Positions 1 through 9,080 are shown, counted from the stretch's first letter. The stretch is 64,000 nt of DNA from Mycobacterium heidelbergense (GCF_010730745.1 NZ_AP022615.1:434001-498000), one strand, 5' to 3'. A program made the numbers and translations. The notes: generated by a model from the letters alone, not told the origin.

Positions 1-699
1 GTTGACGTTGACGTACAGCGAGTCGAACGAGGTGCCGCCCTTGGCCAGGGCGTCGCGCATCACGTCGGCGGCGGCGTCGAGGACGGCGGTCAGCCGACCG
101 CGGCTGAGCGTGGCGGCGATCCGCGCGCCGTGCACCTTGGCCCGCCACAGCGCCTCGTCGGCGTAGATGTTGCCGATGCCGGAGACGACGGTCTGGTCCA
201 GCAGCTGGCGCTTGAGCTCGGAATGCTTGCGCCGCAACACCTTTACCACCGCGTCGGCGTCGAACCTGGGGTCCAGCGGGTCGCGCGCCAAGTGGGCGAC
301 GGGCAGAGGCACCACGCTGCCGTCCACGGTCACCAGGTCGGCGAGCATCCACCCGCCGAAGGTGCGCTGGTCGGCGAAGCTCAGCACGGTGCCGTCGTCG
401 AGCAGCGCGGAGATGCGGACGTGGTCGGCGCGCGGCACCGCCCCCAGCAGCATCTGGCCGCTCATGCCGAGGTGCACGACGAGCGCGGTGTCGCCGTCGA
501 GCAGCAGCCACAGGTACTTGCCGCGCCGATCGGTTCCGGTAATCCGCGCGTCGAGCAGCCGGGCGGTGAGGTCGGCGGGCCCGGCCTCATGGCGGCGCAC
601 CGCGCGGGGATGATGCACGCGCACCGCGGCGATCGTCTTGCCCACGATGTGGGCCTGCAAGCCGCGGCGCACCACCTCGACTTCGGGCAGCTCGGGCAT
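1..699 (-). CDS. fpg: Formamidopyrimidine-DNA glycosylase, C-terminus cut by window edge
   Basis: This is a base-excision repair enzyme that removes 8-oxoguanine and other oxidised purines and nicks the abasic site. The protein begins MPELPEVEVVRRGL: Pro2 is the catalytic N-terminal nucleophile after Met removal and Glu3 is the conserved general acid. The visible 233 codons include the conserved GNIYADEALW helix-two-turn-helix region. The C-terminal zinc finger lies beyond position 1, so the gene is incomplete only because of the window. It is the last visible member of a minus-strand run sepIVA, DUF177, rnc, fpg that matches Rv2927c-Rv2924c of M. tuberculosis. The gap to the rnc stop is 55 bp, compatible with co-transcription. 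Confidence 0.95.
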   Translation of the reverse strand, partial: MPELPEVEVVRRGLQAHIVGKTIAAVRVHHPRAVRRHEAGPADLTARLLDARITGTDRRGKYLWLLLDGDTALVVHLGMSGQMLLGAVPRADHVRISALLDDGTVLSFADQRTFGGWMLADLVTVDGSVVPLPVAHLARDPLDPRFDADAVVKVLRRKHSELKRQLLDQTVVSGIGNIYADEALWRAKVHGARIAATLSRGRLTAVLDAAADVMRDALAKGGTSFDSLYVNVN

Positions 700-754
700 C
701 TAGTGATGATCGCAAGCGCGGCGAAGCCGGGCGAAGCGGGTCATCACCATCAAC

Positions 755-1468
755 TTAGACGGGGGTTTTCCCCGCGGTGTCGAGCACGTCGAGCGCCTTC
801 CAGGTCGCCGCCGCGGCCTTTTGCTCGGCCTCCTTCTTGGAGCGGCCCACGCCCGACCCGTATTCGGTGTCCATGACGACGACGATCGCGGTGAACTCCT
901 TGTCGTGGTCCGGGCCCGTGGAGGTCACCACGTAGGACGGCGCGCCCAGGCCACGGGCGGCGGTCAGCTCCTGCAGGCTGGTCTTCCAGTCCAGCCCGGC
1001 GCCGAGCGTGGGCGCGGCGTCCAGCAGCGGGCCGAACAGCCGCAGGATCACCGCACGCGCCGTCTCGATGCCGTGCTGCAGATAGATGGCGCCGAGCAGC
1101 GACTCCATGCCGTCGGCCAGGATGCTCGACTTGTCGGCCCCGCCGGTGTTGGCCTCGCCACGGCCCAGGTACAGGTGGGCGCCGAGGCCCTGGTCGGACA
1201 GGTTGCGGGCGACGTCGGCCAGCGCCTGGGTGTTGACCACGCTGGCCCGCAGCTTGGCCAGGTCGCCCTCCGACCGGTCGGGGTGGCGATGGTAGAGCTC
1301 GTCGGTGATGGTCAGGCCCAGGACGGCGTCGCCGAGGAATTCCAGCCGCTCGTTGGTCGGCAGCCCGCCGTGCTCGTAGGCGTAGCTGCGGTGCGTCAAC
1401 GCCAGCGACAGCAACTCGTCGGGCAGGTCGACCCCGAGCGCGTCGAGCAGGGCCTGTCGCGCGGTCAC
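755..1468 (-). CDS. rnc: Ribonuclease III
   Basis: This is a double-stranded RNA endonuclease for rRNA precursor and mRNA processing. The 237-residue protein has the RNase III signature NERLEFLGDAVLGL, then the second acidic site DGMESLLGAIYL, then a C-terminal dsRNA-binding domain ending GRSKKEAEQKAAAATW. Length is normal for the family. I chose the GTG start at 1468 because it overlaps the stop of the upstream DUF177 gene as GTGA, a typical translational-coupling junction. The reading frame stays open further upstream, but that part lies inside the DUF177 gene in another frame. The usual rpmF gene between DUF177 and rnc is absent, as in M. tuberculosis. Confidence 0.95.
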   Translation of the reverse strand: MTARQALLDALGVDLPDELLSLALTHRSYAYEHGGLPTNERLEFLGDAVLGLTITDELYHRHPDRSEGDLAKLRASVVNTQALADVARNLSDQGLGAHLYLGRGEANTGGADKSSILADGMESLLGAIYLQHGIETARAVILRLFGPLLDAAPTLGAGLDWKTSLQELTAARGLGAPSYVVTSTGPDHDKEFTAIVVVMDTEYGSGVGRSKKEAEQKAAAATWKALDVLDTAGKTPV

Positions 1469-2046
1469 CGCTCGTCCCGCGGGGTGTCCGGCGCCAGCAT
1501 GTCCGCCAACTTGGCCCACCGCGGGTCGACGCGGTCGTGGTGATGCCCGGGCTCGGCCGCGAGCGAAACGCCGCATTCGGGGCACAATCCGGGGCAATCG
1601 GGCCTGCACACGGGCGAGAACGGCAGGTCCAGCCCGACGGCGTCGATGATGGACTGCTCCAGGTCGATCGTGTCGTCGACGATGTGGCCCACCTCGTCGT
1701 CCTCGGTGGTCGCCTCGGTCGCGCTGTCCGGATAGGCGAAGAGTTCGGTCAGCCCGACGTGGACGCGCCCGTTGACCTCGGTCAGGCAGCGGGCGCATTC
1801 GCCGACGGTGGGCGCGGCGACCGTCCCGGTCACCAACACGCCCTCGGAGACGGACTCGACCCGCAAGTCTAGTTCCAGGGGGGCGCCCCGGTCGACCGCG
1901 ATCATGTCCAAGCCGATGCGCGTGGGGCTGGGCACGGTGTTCCGCAGGGTGACCATGGCGCCCGGGCGCCGCCCGAGTCGGGTGAGGTCGACCGTCGTCG
2001 GCGCGGTGGAACGGCGCTGCGCCGTGTTGCTGTGCTGCCGCGTCAT
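1465..2046 (-). CDS. DUF177 (YceD-family) protein
   Basis: This is the orthologue of Rv2926c. The family (YceD/DUF177) is linked by gene neighbourhood and bacterial genetics to 23S rRNA or large-subunit maturation, but its biochemistry is not settled. The protein has a cysteine pair in ECARCLTEV and a C-terminal cluster CRPDCPGLCPECG, which looks like a metal-binding knuckle. The middle is acidic. I chose the ATG at 2046 because an AGGA sequence precedes it; an alternative start lies 21 bp upstream at 2067. It overlaps rnc by 4 bp. Confidence is high for the family and low for the exact function. Confidence 0.88.
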   Translation of the reverse strand: MTRQHSNTAQRRSTAPTTVDLTRLGRRPGAMVTLRNTVPSPTRIGLDMIAVDRGAPLELDLRVESVSEGVLVTGTVAAPTVGECARCLTEVNGRVHVGLTELFAYPDSATEATTEDDEVGHIVDDTIDLEQSIIDAVGLDLPFSPVCRPDCPGLCPECGVSLAAEPGHHHDRVDPRWAKLADMLAPDTPRDER

Positions 2047-2104
2047 AGAAGGAATCCTACGGCGCACGCCGCGTAATGCCAGGGCGTTGACCGGCCGCTC
2101 GAAG

Positions 2105-2848
2105 CTACCGCGTCGCGTAGTCGTGCGTCCCGGCCGCCGTCCGGAGCTGGTGGCGACCGCGCCCGACGGACCGCAGCGTGCCGTTGAGGAACTCCTCGAA
2201 CTCGGCGAGCTTGTTGTCGACGTAGATGTCGCACTCGCCCCGCAGCCGGTCGGCCTCGGCGTGCGCGGTGTCGATGAGCCGCGTGGATTCCGCGTTGGCC
2301 GCCTCCACCACGCTGTTCTGCGACACCAGGCGCTGCTGCTCCTTGATGCCCTCCTGGACGGCCTTCTCGTAGGAGATGTTGCCGTTTTCGATCAGCCGGT
2401 CGGCCTCGGCCTGGGCGCGGCCGACGCTGGCCTCATACTCGCGCTTTGCGGCGGTGGCGATCCGGACCGACTCCTCCCGGGCCTCGCCGACCATCCGCTC
2501 GCTGTGCTGGCGCGCCTCGGCCACCATCCGGTCCGCCTGCGCTTTCGCGTCCGAGAGGAGCCTGTCGGCCTCCGCGCGGGCGTGGTTGAGCATCGACTCC
2601 GACTCGGTGGTCGCCGAGGAGACCATGGATTCGGCGTGGGTCTTGGCGTCCTGCAGCATCGAATCGCGCGCGTCGAGCACGTCCTGGGCGTCGTCCAGCT
2701 CGCCGGGGATGGCATCTTTGATGTCGTCGATCAGCTCCAGCACGTCGCCGCGGGGCACGACGCAGCCGGCCGTCATCGGCACGCCGCGGGCCTCTTCGAC
2801 GATGGCGCCCAATTCGTCCAGCGCTTCAAACACTCGGTACACGGCCAT
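2105..2848 (-). CDS. sepIVA: SepIVA, DivIVA-domain septation and cell-wall regulator
   Basis: This is a 247-residue DivIVA-like coiled-coil protein, the orthologue of Rv2927c. In mycobacteria SepIVA is needed for division and for regulating cell-envelope precursor enzymes near the septum and subpolar membrane. The N-terminus MAVYRVFEALDELGAIVEEA is the DivIVA-like segment. Residues of about 50-215 are a long charged coiled coil rich in Ala, Glu and Arg, with repeated AEADRL and AESM motifs. The C-terminal tail is basic. There is no signal peptide or membrane segment. It heads the minus-strand sepIVA-DUF177-rnc-fpg run and faces tesA across a 214-bp divergent spacer. Confidence 0.92.
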   Translation of the reverse strand: MAVYRVFEALDELGAIVEEARGVPMTAGCVVPRGDVLELIDDIKDAIPGELDDAQDVLDARDSMLQDAKTHAESMVSSATTESESMLNHARAEADRLLSDAKAQADRMVAEARQHSERMVGEAREESVRIATAAKREYEASVGRAQAEADRLIENGNISYEKAVQEGIKEQQRLVSQNSVVEAANAESTRLIDTAHAEADRLRGECDIYVDNKLAEFEEFLNGTLRSVGRGRHQLRTAAGTHDYATR

Positions 2849-3062
2849 ACCCTCCTGGCGTCTGCAAAAATCCTGTTGTTACCAGTGTGCCTGGTGTTAC
2901 CTTTGTGACGGCGGTGGTACGGCCGGTGTGTCGGGCATTGGGCCACGCATCGTGGCAAACCGCACCCAAACCGCACCACAAATACGCATTCTTCCAGGAC
3001 TTCCACCGCCGCGCCCGCGCAGGCCGGCCGGGCGGTCGATAACGCCGCGATACCCTGGGTCG
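2849..3062. promoter_or_regulatory. Divergent promoter spacer sepIVA/tesA with a short inverted repeat
   Basis: This is a 214-bp non-coding spacer between the minus-strand sepIVA start and the plus-strand tesA start, so it must carry both promoters. ACCAG (2881-2885) and CTGGT (2891-2895) form an inverted repeat inside the pseudo-palindrome GTTACCAG..CTGGTGTTAC, a possible operator. I cannot place -10 or -35 boxes with confidence. Confidence 0.35.
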
Positions 3063-3800
3063 GTGAACGGGCCCACGGACCGAGGCAACGACAACGTGAC
3101 TCCACCGACGCTATATATCTTTCCCCACGCCGGTGGCTCGGCGAGTTTTTACGTCCCCTTTGCCAAGGCGCTTTCCCCGGACATGAAGCGAATTGCCGTC
3201 CAATATCCCGGCAAGAGCGATCGCGGCTTGACGCAGCTCAACAGCATTCCCGAACTTGCCGAAGAAATCTTCGACATGATGGCGCCGGCGGTCAAAACCA
3301 CAGGTCGGGTGGCCTTTTTCGGTCACAGCATGGGCGGGCTGGTGGCCTTCGAAGTGGCGCTGAAATTCCAATCGGCCGGATACCCGGTCGACGCGCTCTT
3401 CATCTCGTCGTGCGCGGCGCCGGGCCACATCCGATACAAGGAATTGCGGGGATCCGACCACGAGATATTGAATCTGGTCGCCCGGGTGACCGAGACGAAT
3501 CCCGAGCGCCTGGCAAATGATGCATTCGCCTCGAACATCCTGCCCACCCTGCAGAGCGTCCGGGCCATCGCGAACTACACCCGCCCGCCGGAGGTGACGG
3601 TCTCGTGCCCGATCCACTCGTTCGTCGGGGACAACGACATCATCGTCGCCGAGGAGAACATGGCGGCCTGGGCGGAGCGCACCACCAAGGAGTTCTCCAT
3701 CCGGGTGTTCCCCGGGGACCACTTCTACCTCAACAGCAATTTGCCAGAGCTGGTGAAGGAGATCGAGGAGATAATCCTCGATCGACGCGGAGATAGTTAG
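3063..3800 (+). CDS. tesA: Type II thioesterase TesA
   Basis: This is an alpha/beta-hydrolase thioesterase that interacts with the PpsE end of the phthiocerol synthase line in M. tuberculosis, for release or editing of acyl chains. The 245-residue protein starts its fold at LYIFPHAGG. It has the nucleophile elbow GHSMGG (Ser about 89) and ends with the catalytic His in FPGDHFYL. Length fits Rv2928 (261 aa). I used the GTG at 3063; another in-frame GTG at 3096 is possible. It keeps the conserved place between sepIVA and the pps genes, and is separated from the fadD26 remnant by 376 bp, so it may have its own transcript. Confidence 0.93.
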   Translation: MNGPTDRGNDNVTPPTLYIFPHAGGSASFYVPFAKALSPDMKRIAVQYPGKSDRGLTQLNSIPELAEEIFDMMAPAVKTTGRVAFFGHSMGGLVAFEVALKFQSAGYPVDALFISSCAAPGHIRYKELRGSDHEILNLVARVTETNPERLANDAFASNILPTLQSVRAIANYTRPPEVTVSCPIHSFVGDNDIIVAEENMAAWAERTTKEFSIRVFPGDHFYLNSNLPELVKEIEEIILDRRGDS

Positions 3801-3957
3801 CTGAACCGGACGCGCCCCGGGATCCTGCGGTCCGCCCGGGGTACTGACGCCCGTGACCTGCGGGAACGCGTGACACCGGTCACAGCCGTCCGCATCCGCC
3901 GCCATCCGGGGGCCGAACGGCCGCGCGAAACCTGTGGATTTTTCAAATACCACCACG

Positions 3958-4002
3958 GGACCACCCAAAATTGCATACGTTGCTTCGAGAGACGGGTGGT
4001 CC
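3958..4002. promoter_or_regulatory. 9-bp perfect inverted repeat upstream of the pps operon
   Basis: The gap 3801-4176 (376 bp) between tesA and the fadD26 remnant holds no gene I can support; M. tuberculosis has Rv2929 and the fadD26 promoter here. Within it, GGACCACCC (3958-3966) is exactly mirrored by GGGTGGTCC (3994-4002) across a 27-bp loop in locally AT-richer DNA. It could be a regulator site or an RNA hairpin in the pps leader. There is no T-run after it, so it is not a clear terminator. Confidence 0.3.
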
Positions 4003-4176
4003 GGGGGTAACAATCGTCGCAGTTTGTGGCCATCCGGCTCCTGTGCGCCGACGTTTCCAACCAGCAGCTGCCCGTGTGCCCGGGGGGGCTCCGATAAAGG
4101 CCCGCGAAAGCCGCTCCACGGGGCGGCGGCCAAGCGCGCGCGGATAGCGCCGACGGCGAAACGGGAAGGTAGCGCA

Positions 4177-4323
4177 ATGCGGGTGAGCCCCTCATCGATG
4201 CCGGGTTTGCTGCAGAAGCTGGCCGACCGGCGACCCGATGCGGCGGCGTCCACGTACGTCGGCCCCGAGCGGTGCCCGGCGAGGTTTGCTGCGCGGGTCC
4301 ACCGGCGGGGTGTGGTGGCATGA
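4177..4323 (+). pseudogene. fadD26: fadD26 remnant (fatty-acyl-AMP ligase, internal deletion)
   Basis: This 48-codon open frame begins with a good ribosome site (GGGAAGG, 8-13 bp before ATG 4177). Its start MRVSPSSMPGLLQKLADR, followed by RPDAAASTYV, lines up with the N-terminus of FadD26 (VPSLLQERADQQPDSTAYTY). After about 29 codons the similarity stops. The frame then runs to a TGA that overlaps the next ATG as ATGA, the junction expected of an intact fadD26-ppsA pair. The simplest reading is an in-frame internal deletion of about 1.6 kb that kept the 5' end, ribosome site and coupling stop. No adenylation motif remains. It may still act as a translated leader that couples ribosomes into ppsA. 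Confidence 0.75.
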
Positions 4324-7300
4324 CGTCCAGCATCCGGAGCGAAGCCGACCTTCGTCACTGGCTGGTCGACTATCTGGTGACGAATATCGGCCGCACGCCG
4401 GACGAGGTCGACCCCGAACTGTCGCTGTCCGACCTTGGCGTGAGCTCTCGCGAGTCGGTCGTGTTGTCCGGTGAATTGTCGGAGTTGCTGGGGAGGAAGG
4501 TGTCTCCGGTCGAATTCTGGGAGCACCCGACGATCAACGCGCTGGCCGCCTACCTCACCGCGCCCACGCCCGACCCCGAGGCCGACGCCGACGGCAAGCG
4601 CCCGGCGCAGAACTCGCTCGACGAACCGATCGCCGTCATCGGGATGGGATGCCGCTTCCCCGGGGGCATCTCGGGACCGGAAGCGTTCTGGCGGTTCCTG
4701 GTCGGCCGCGGATGCTCGATCTCGGAGGTGCCGGACGAAAGGTGGCGGCCGTTCGAAAACGGCTCGCCCGAGGTGGCGGCGGCCTTGGCCCGCACCACGC
4801 GGTGGGGCTCGTTCCTGCCCGACGTCGACGCCTTCGACGCGGAATTCTTCGAGATCTCTCCCAGTGAAGCGAACAAGATGGACCCCCAGCAGCGTCTGCT
4901 GCTGGAAGTGGCCTGGGAAGCCTTGGAGCACGCCGGCATTCCGCCGAGCTCGCTGCGCCGGTCGCAGACCGGGGTGTTCGCGGGGGCGTGCTCGAGCGAA
5001 TACGGCGCCATCGCCTCCGGCGATCTGTGCCAGTTCGACGCCTGGAACAACACCGGCGGCGCGATGAGCATCATCGCCAACCGCCTCTCCTACTTCCTCG
5101 ACCTGCGGGGCCCGTCGGTGGCGGTGGACACCGCCTGTTCGTCGTCGCTGGTGGCCATCCATCTGGCCTGCCAAAGCCTGCGCACCCAGGATTCGCATCT
5201 GGCCATCGCCGCCGGGGTGAACGTGTTGTTGACCCCGGCGGTATTTCACGGGTTCGATCACGCCGGCGCGTTGTCGCCGACCGGCAAGTGCCGGGCGTTC
5301 GACGCCGCCGCCGACGGGTTCGTCCGCGGCGAGGGCGCCGGCGTGGTGGTGCTCAAGCGGTTGACCGACGCCCAACGCGACGGCGACCCCGTCCTCGCGG
5401 TGATCTGCGGCTCAGCCGTCAATCAGGATGGCCGGTCCAACGGACTGATGGCCCCCAACCCGGCGGCGCAAATGGCGGTGCTGCGCGCCGCCTACACCAA
5501 CGCGGGGATGCAGCCGAACGAGGTCGACTACGTCGAAACCCACGGCACCGGAACGCTGTTGGGCGATCCGATCGAAGCGCGCGCGCTGGGCACGGTGCTG
5601 GGCCGCGGCCGCCCCGCGGACTCTCCCCTGCTTCTCGGCGCGGTCAAGACGAACATCGGCCACACCGAGGCGGCGGCCGGGATCGCGGGCTTCATCAAGA
5701 CGGTGCTGGCGTTGCAGCGCGGCCAGATTCCGCCGAATCAGCGCTTCGAAAGCCCGAACCCGCACATTCCGTTCGCCGACTTGCGGATGAAAGTTGTTGA
5801 CAACCAAGCTGACTGGCCGCAGACGCGGCACCCACGCCGGGCCGGGGTGTCCTCATTCGGATTCGGCGGAACCAATGCGCATGTGGTGCTCGAGCAGGGC
5901 CAGGAGGTCGCACCGGCGCCGCGGCCGACGCCCGATCCGGGCATCTCGACGTTGATCGTGGCGGGCAAGACCCCGCAACGGGTGGCCGCGACGGCGACGG
6001 CGCTGGCCGAGTGGATGGAAGGCGCCGGGGCCGAGGTGGCCCTGGCCGAGGTGGCGCACACGCTCAACCATCACCGGGCGCGGCAGTCCAAGTTCGGCAC
6101 GGTGGTCGCCCGCGATCGCGCGCAGGCGGTCGCCGGGTTGCGTGCCTTGGCGGCCGGCCAGCACTCCCCCGGGGTGGTCGGCCCGCAGGAAAGCGAGGAA
6201 GCGGGACCGGGAACGGTGTTCGTCTACTCGGGCCGCGGCTCGCAGTGGGCCGGCATGGGTCGCCAATTGCTGGCCGACGAGCCCGCTTTCGCCGCGGCCG
6301 TCGCCGAGTTGGAGCCGGTCTTCGTCGAGCAGGCCGGGTTCTCGCTGCACGACGTGCTGGCCACCGGCAAGGAACTGGTCGGGATCGAGCAGATCCAGCT
6401 CGGCCTGATCGGCATGCAGCTGACGCTGACCGCGTTGTGGCGCTCCTACGGCGTGCAGCCCGACGTGGTGATCGGGCACTCGATGGGCGAGGTGGCCGCC
6501 GCGGTGGTGGCCGGGGCACTGACGCCCGCCGAGGGACTGCGGGTGACCGCAACCCGCTCGCGGCTGATGGCGCCGCTGTCCGGGCAGGGCGGAATGGCCC
6601 TGCTCGGATTGGACGTGGCCGCGACCGAGGCGTTGATCGCCGAATACCCGCAAGTGACGTTGGGCATCTACAACTCGCCGCGCCAGACCGTGATCTCCGG
6701 ACCCACCGGGCAGATCGACGAGTTGATCGCCCGGGTGCGTGGCCAGAACCGGTTCGCCAGCCGGGTCAATATCGAAGTGGCACCGCATAATCCGGCGATG
6801 GACGCGCTGCAGCCGGCGATGCGCGCGGAGCTGGCCGACCTGGTTCCGCAGCCACCGACCATCCCGATCATCTCCACCACCTACGAAGACCTCGACACCC
6901 GCGCGGTGTTCGACGCCGAGCACTGGGCCACCAACATGCGCAACCCGGTTCGCTTCCAGCAGGCCATCGCTCATGCCGGAAGCCCAGCCGGTGGGCCCTA
7001 TCACACCTTCATCGAAATCAGTGCGCATCCCCTGCTGACCCAGGCCATCAGCGAGACCATGCAGATCGCCCAGCACGGAAGCAAGTACACGAGCGTCGGC
7101 ACGTTGCAGCGCAACGCCGACGACACCATCGCGTTCCGCACCAGCCTCAACACGGTGCGGACCACCCGGCCGCCGCAGACGCCGCATCCGCCGGAGCCGC
7201 ACATCCAGATCCCCACCACCCCGTGGCATCACACCCGCCACTGGATCGACACCGCGGCGATCTCCTGGCAAGCGCCAAAGTCCCCACACCACAACGGTTC

Positions 7301-9080
7301 CGCGCCGGGCCCGCTCGATGACTGGTCATACCAGCTGTCCTGGCCGGCGATGCCTTTCCCGGACGCCACGCCGGACGCCGCGGCCCCGGGCCGCTGGTTG
7401 GTGCTCGGCGATTCCGACCTCGCGACCCAACTGGGCGCGGACGCGTTGGCCACGGATGCCGCCCCGGCGGAACTGGCCGAGGCGCTCGGCGGCGTCGACC
7501 AGGTGGTGTTCGCGCCGACGGTGGCCGGCGATTGCTTCGATGCCGAGTCGGGCTATCGGCTGTTCCACCAGCTGCGCCGCCTCGCCGCGACCATGGTCAC
7601 CGGCGACTCGCCGGCCAAGCTGATCGTGGTGACCCGCAACGCCCAACCCGTCTTCGACGGCGATCGCGCCCACCCCACCCACGGCCTGCTGTGGGGCCTG
7701 GGCCGCACCCTGGCCCTCGAACATCCCGAAATCTGGGGCGGCATCGTCGATTTCGACGCCTCGGTGCCGGCTCGGCTGGTGGCCGGCCAGCTGCTCGAGG
7801 AAGCCAACAACACCGACGGCGAGGACCAGGTCGTCTATCGGCGCGGCACGCGCCGGGTGGCCCGGCTGCACCGGCGTCCGCTGCCGGCCGCGTCGCCGGT
7901 CACGCTGGACGCCGACACCAGCCAGCTTGTCATCGGAGCGACCGGAAACATCGGACCGCACCTGATCCGTCAGCTCGCACGCATGGGCGCCAAGACCATC
8001 GTCGCGGTGTCCCGCAACCCGGGCTCGCGCCTGCACGAACTGACGCAAAGCCTTGCCGCGGCGGGCACAAACCTCGTCACGGCGGCCGCCGATGCCACCG
8101 ACGAAGCCGCGATGGGCGCGCTGCTCGACCGGTTCGGTCGCGACCTGCCGCCGCTGCAGGGAATCTACCTGGCGGCCTTTGCCGGCCAGCCGGTCCTGCT
8201 CAGCGAGATGACCGACGACGACGTGCGCGCGATGTTCGCACCCAAAGTCGACGCCGCCGCGCTGCTGCACCGGCTGTCGTTGACCACGGCGGCAACCTCG
8301 CTGCGCCACTTCGTCTTGTTCTCCTCCATCTCCGGGCTGACCGGTTCACGCTGGCTCGGCCACTACGCCGCCACCAGTGGGTACCTGGACGCGCTGGCGT
8401 ATGCCCGGCGCGTCATGGGATTGCCGGCCACCACGGTCAACTGGGGATTGTGGAAATCGCTGGCCGACGCCGACGAGGCCAGTCACGTCAGCGTGGGATC
8501 CGGGTTGCTGCCCATGGACGACGAGGTCGCCATCGGCGCGCTGCCGTACGTGATGAGCCCGGCGGCCGGAGTGCATTCCGTTGTGGTGCAAGCGGATTGG
8601 CCGCTGCTGGCGGATGCCTACCGGGCCCGCGGATCGCTGCACATCGTCGACGACCTGCTGCCGGTGCCCGGCGAGACGACGCTGCCGGAAAGCGAATTCC
8701 GCATCGCGTTGCGCGCGTGCCAGCCGGAGCGCAGGCACGCCATGCTGTTCGACCAGGTCGCCAGGCTGGCCGTCAAGGCCATGGGGCTACCCGCGGGCGA
8801 GTCGCTGGATCCCTCGACCGGCTTCTTCCAGCTCGGCATGGACTCGCTGATGAGCGCGATGCTGCGGCGGGCGTTGTCGGACGACCTCGGTGAGGCGCTG
8901 CCGGTATCCGTGGTGTTCGATTACCCGACCGTCTACGGCCTCACCGACTATCTGGCCACCGTGCTGCCCGAGCTCGTCGAGGCGGGCAGCACCGATACCG
9001 AAGCCGTCGCCGACGCCTACGACGACCTCGACGAGGATGCGTTGCTAGAAGAACTTTCGGAAAGACTACGAGGCTCTTGA
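4320..9080 (+). CDS. ppsA: Fused PpsA/PpsB-type polyketide synthase (ACP-KS-AT-KR-ACP)
   Basis: This is a 1586-residue modular type I synthase predicted to take an adenylated acyl starter on its first ACP and add one malonyl unit, leaving a beta-hydroxyl. Domains: loading ACP 1-80 (Ser43 in LGVSSRES); KS about 101-525 with Cys273, His408, His448; AT about 630-920 with GHSMGE (Ser721) and VAPH near 820, the pattern of malonyl-using PpsA-C; KR about 1195-1450 (GATGNIG); ACP about 1470-1545 (Ser1509 in LGMDSL). The start MTSSIRSEADLRHWLVDY and the KS match PpsA. Everything after the AT, including the C-terminal EELSERLRG, matches PpsB. It is shorter than PpsA (1876 aa) and one whole module is missing. 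It overlaps the fadD26 remnant by 4 bp and ppsC by 1 bp. Confidence 0.9.
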   Translation: MTSSIRSEADLRHWLVDYLVTNIGRTPDEVDPELSLSDLGVSSRESVVLSGELSELLGRKVSPVEFWEHPTINALAAYLTAPTPDPEADADGKRPAQNSLDEPIAVIGMGCRFPGGISGPEAFWRFLVGRGCSISEVPDERWRPFENGSPEVAAALARTTRWGSFLPDVDAFDAEFFEISPSEANKMDPQQRLLLEVAWEALEHAGIPPSSLRRSQTGVFAGACSSEYGAIASGDLCQFDAWNNTGGAMSIIANRLSYFLDLRGPSVAVDTACSSSLVAIHLACQSLRTQDSHLAIAAGVNVLLTPAVFHGFDHAGALSPTGKCRAFDAAADGFVRGEGAGVVVLKRLTDAQRDGDPVLAVICGSAVNQDGRSNGLMAPNPAAQMAVLRAAYTNAGMQPNEVDYVETHGTGTLLGDPIEARALGTVLGRGRPADSPLLLGAVKTNIGHTEAAAGIAGFIKTVLALQRGQIPPNQRFESPNPHIPFADLRMKVVDNQADWPQTRHPRRAGVSSFGFGGTNAHVVLEQGQEVAPAPRPTPDPGISTLIVAGKTPQRVAATATALAEWMEGAGAEVALAEVAHTLNHHRARQSKFGTVVARDRAQAVAGLRALAAGQHSPGVVGPQESEEAGPGTVFVYSGRGSQWAGMGRQLLADEPAFAAAVAELEPVFVEQAGFSLHDVLATGKELVGIEQIQLGLIGMQLTLTALWRSYGVQPDVVIGHSMGEVAAAVVAGALTPAEGLRVTATRSRLMAPLSGQGGMALLGLDVAATEALIAEYPQVTLGIYNSPRQTVISGPTGQIDELIARVRGQNRFASRVNIEVAPHNPAMDALQPAMRAELADLVPQPPTIPIISTTYEDLDTRAVFDAEHWATNMRNPVRFQQAIAHAGSPAGGPYHTFIEISAHPLLTQAISETMQIAQHGSKYTSVGTLQRNADDTIAFRTSLNTVRTTRPPQTPHPPEPHIQIPTTPWHHTRHWIDTAAISWQAPKSPHHNGSAPGPLDDWSYQLSWPAMPFPDATPDAAAPGRWLVLGDSDLATQLGADALATDAAPAELAEALGGVDQVVFAPTVAGDCFDAESGYRLFHQLRRLAATMVTGDSPAKLIVVTRNAQPVFDGDRAHPTHGLLWGLGRTLALEHPEIWGGIVDFDASVPARLVAGQLLEEANNTDGEDQVVYRRGTRRVARLHRRPLPAASPVTLDADTSQLVIGATGNIGPHLIRQLARMGAKTIVAVSRNPGSRLHELTQSLAAAGTNLVTAAADATDEAAMGALLDRFGRDLPPLQGIYLAAFAGQPVLLSEMTDDDVRAMFAPKVDAAALLHRLSLTTAATSLRHFVLFSSISGLTGSRWLGHYAATSGYLDALAYARRVMGLPATTVNWGLWKSLADADEASHVSVGSGLLPMDDEVAIGALPYVMSPAAGVHSVVVQADWPLLADAYRARGSLHIVDDLLPVPGETTLPESEFRIALRACQPERRHAMLFDQVARLAVKAMGLPAGESLDPSTGFFQLGMDSLMSAMLRRALSDDLGEALPVSVVFDYPTVYGLTDYLATVLPELVEAGSTDTEAVADAYDDLDEDALLEELSERLRGS

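Noticed and set aside
4177..4323. An independent new small protein gene before ppsA
   Set aside because: The first 29 codons match the FadD26 N-terminus and the stop keeps the fadD26-ppsA overlap, so a deletion remnant is more likely. A leader role is kept as a hypothesis.
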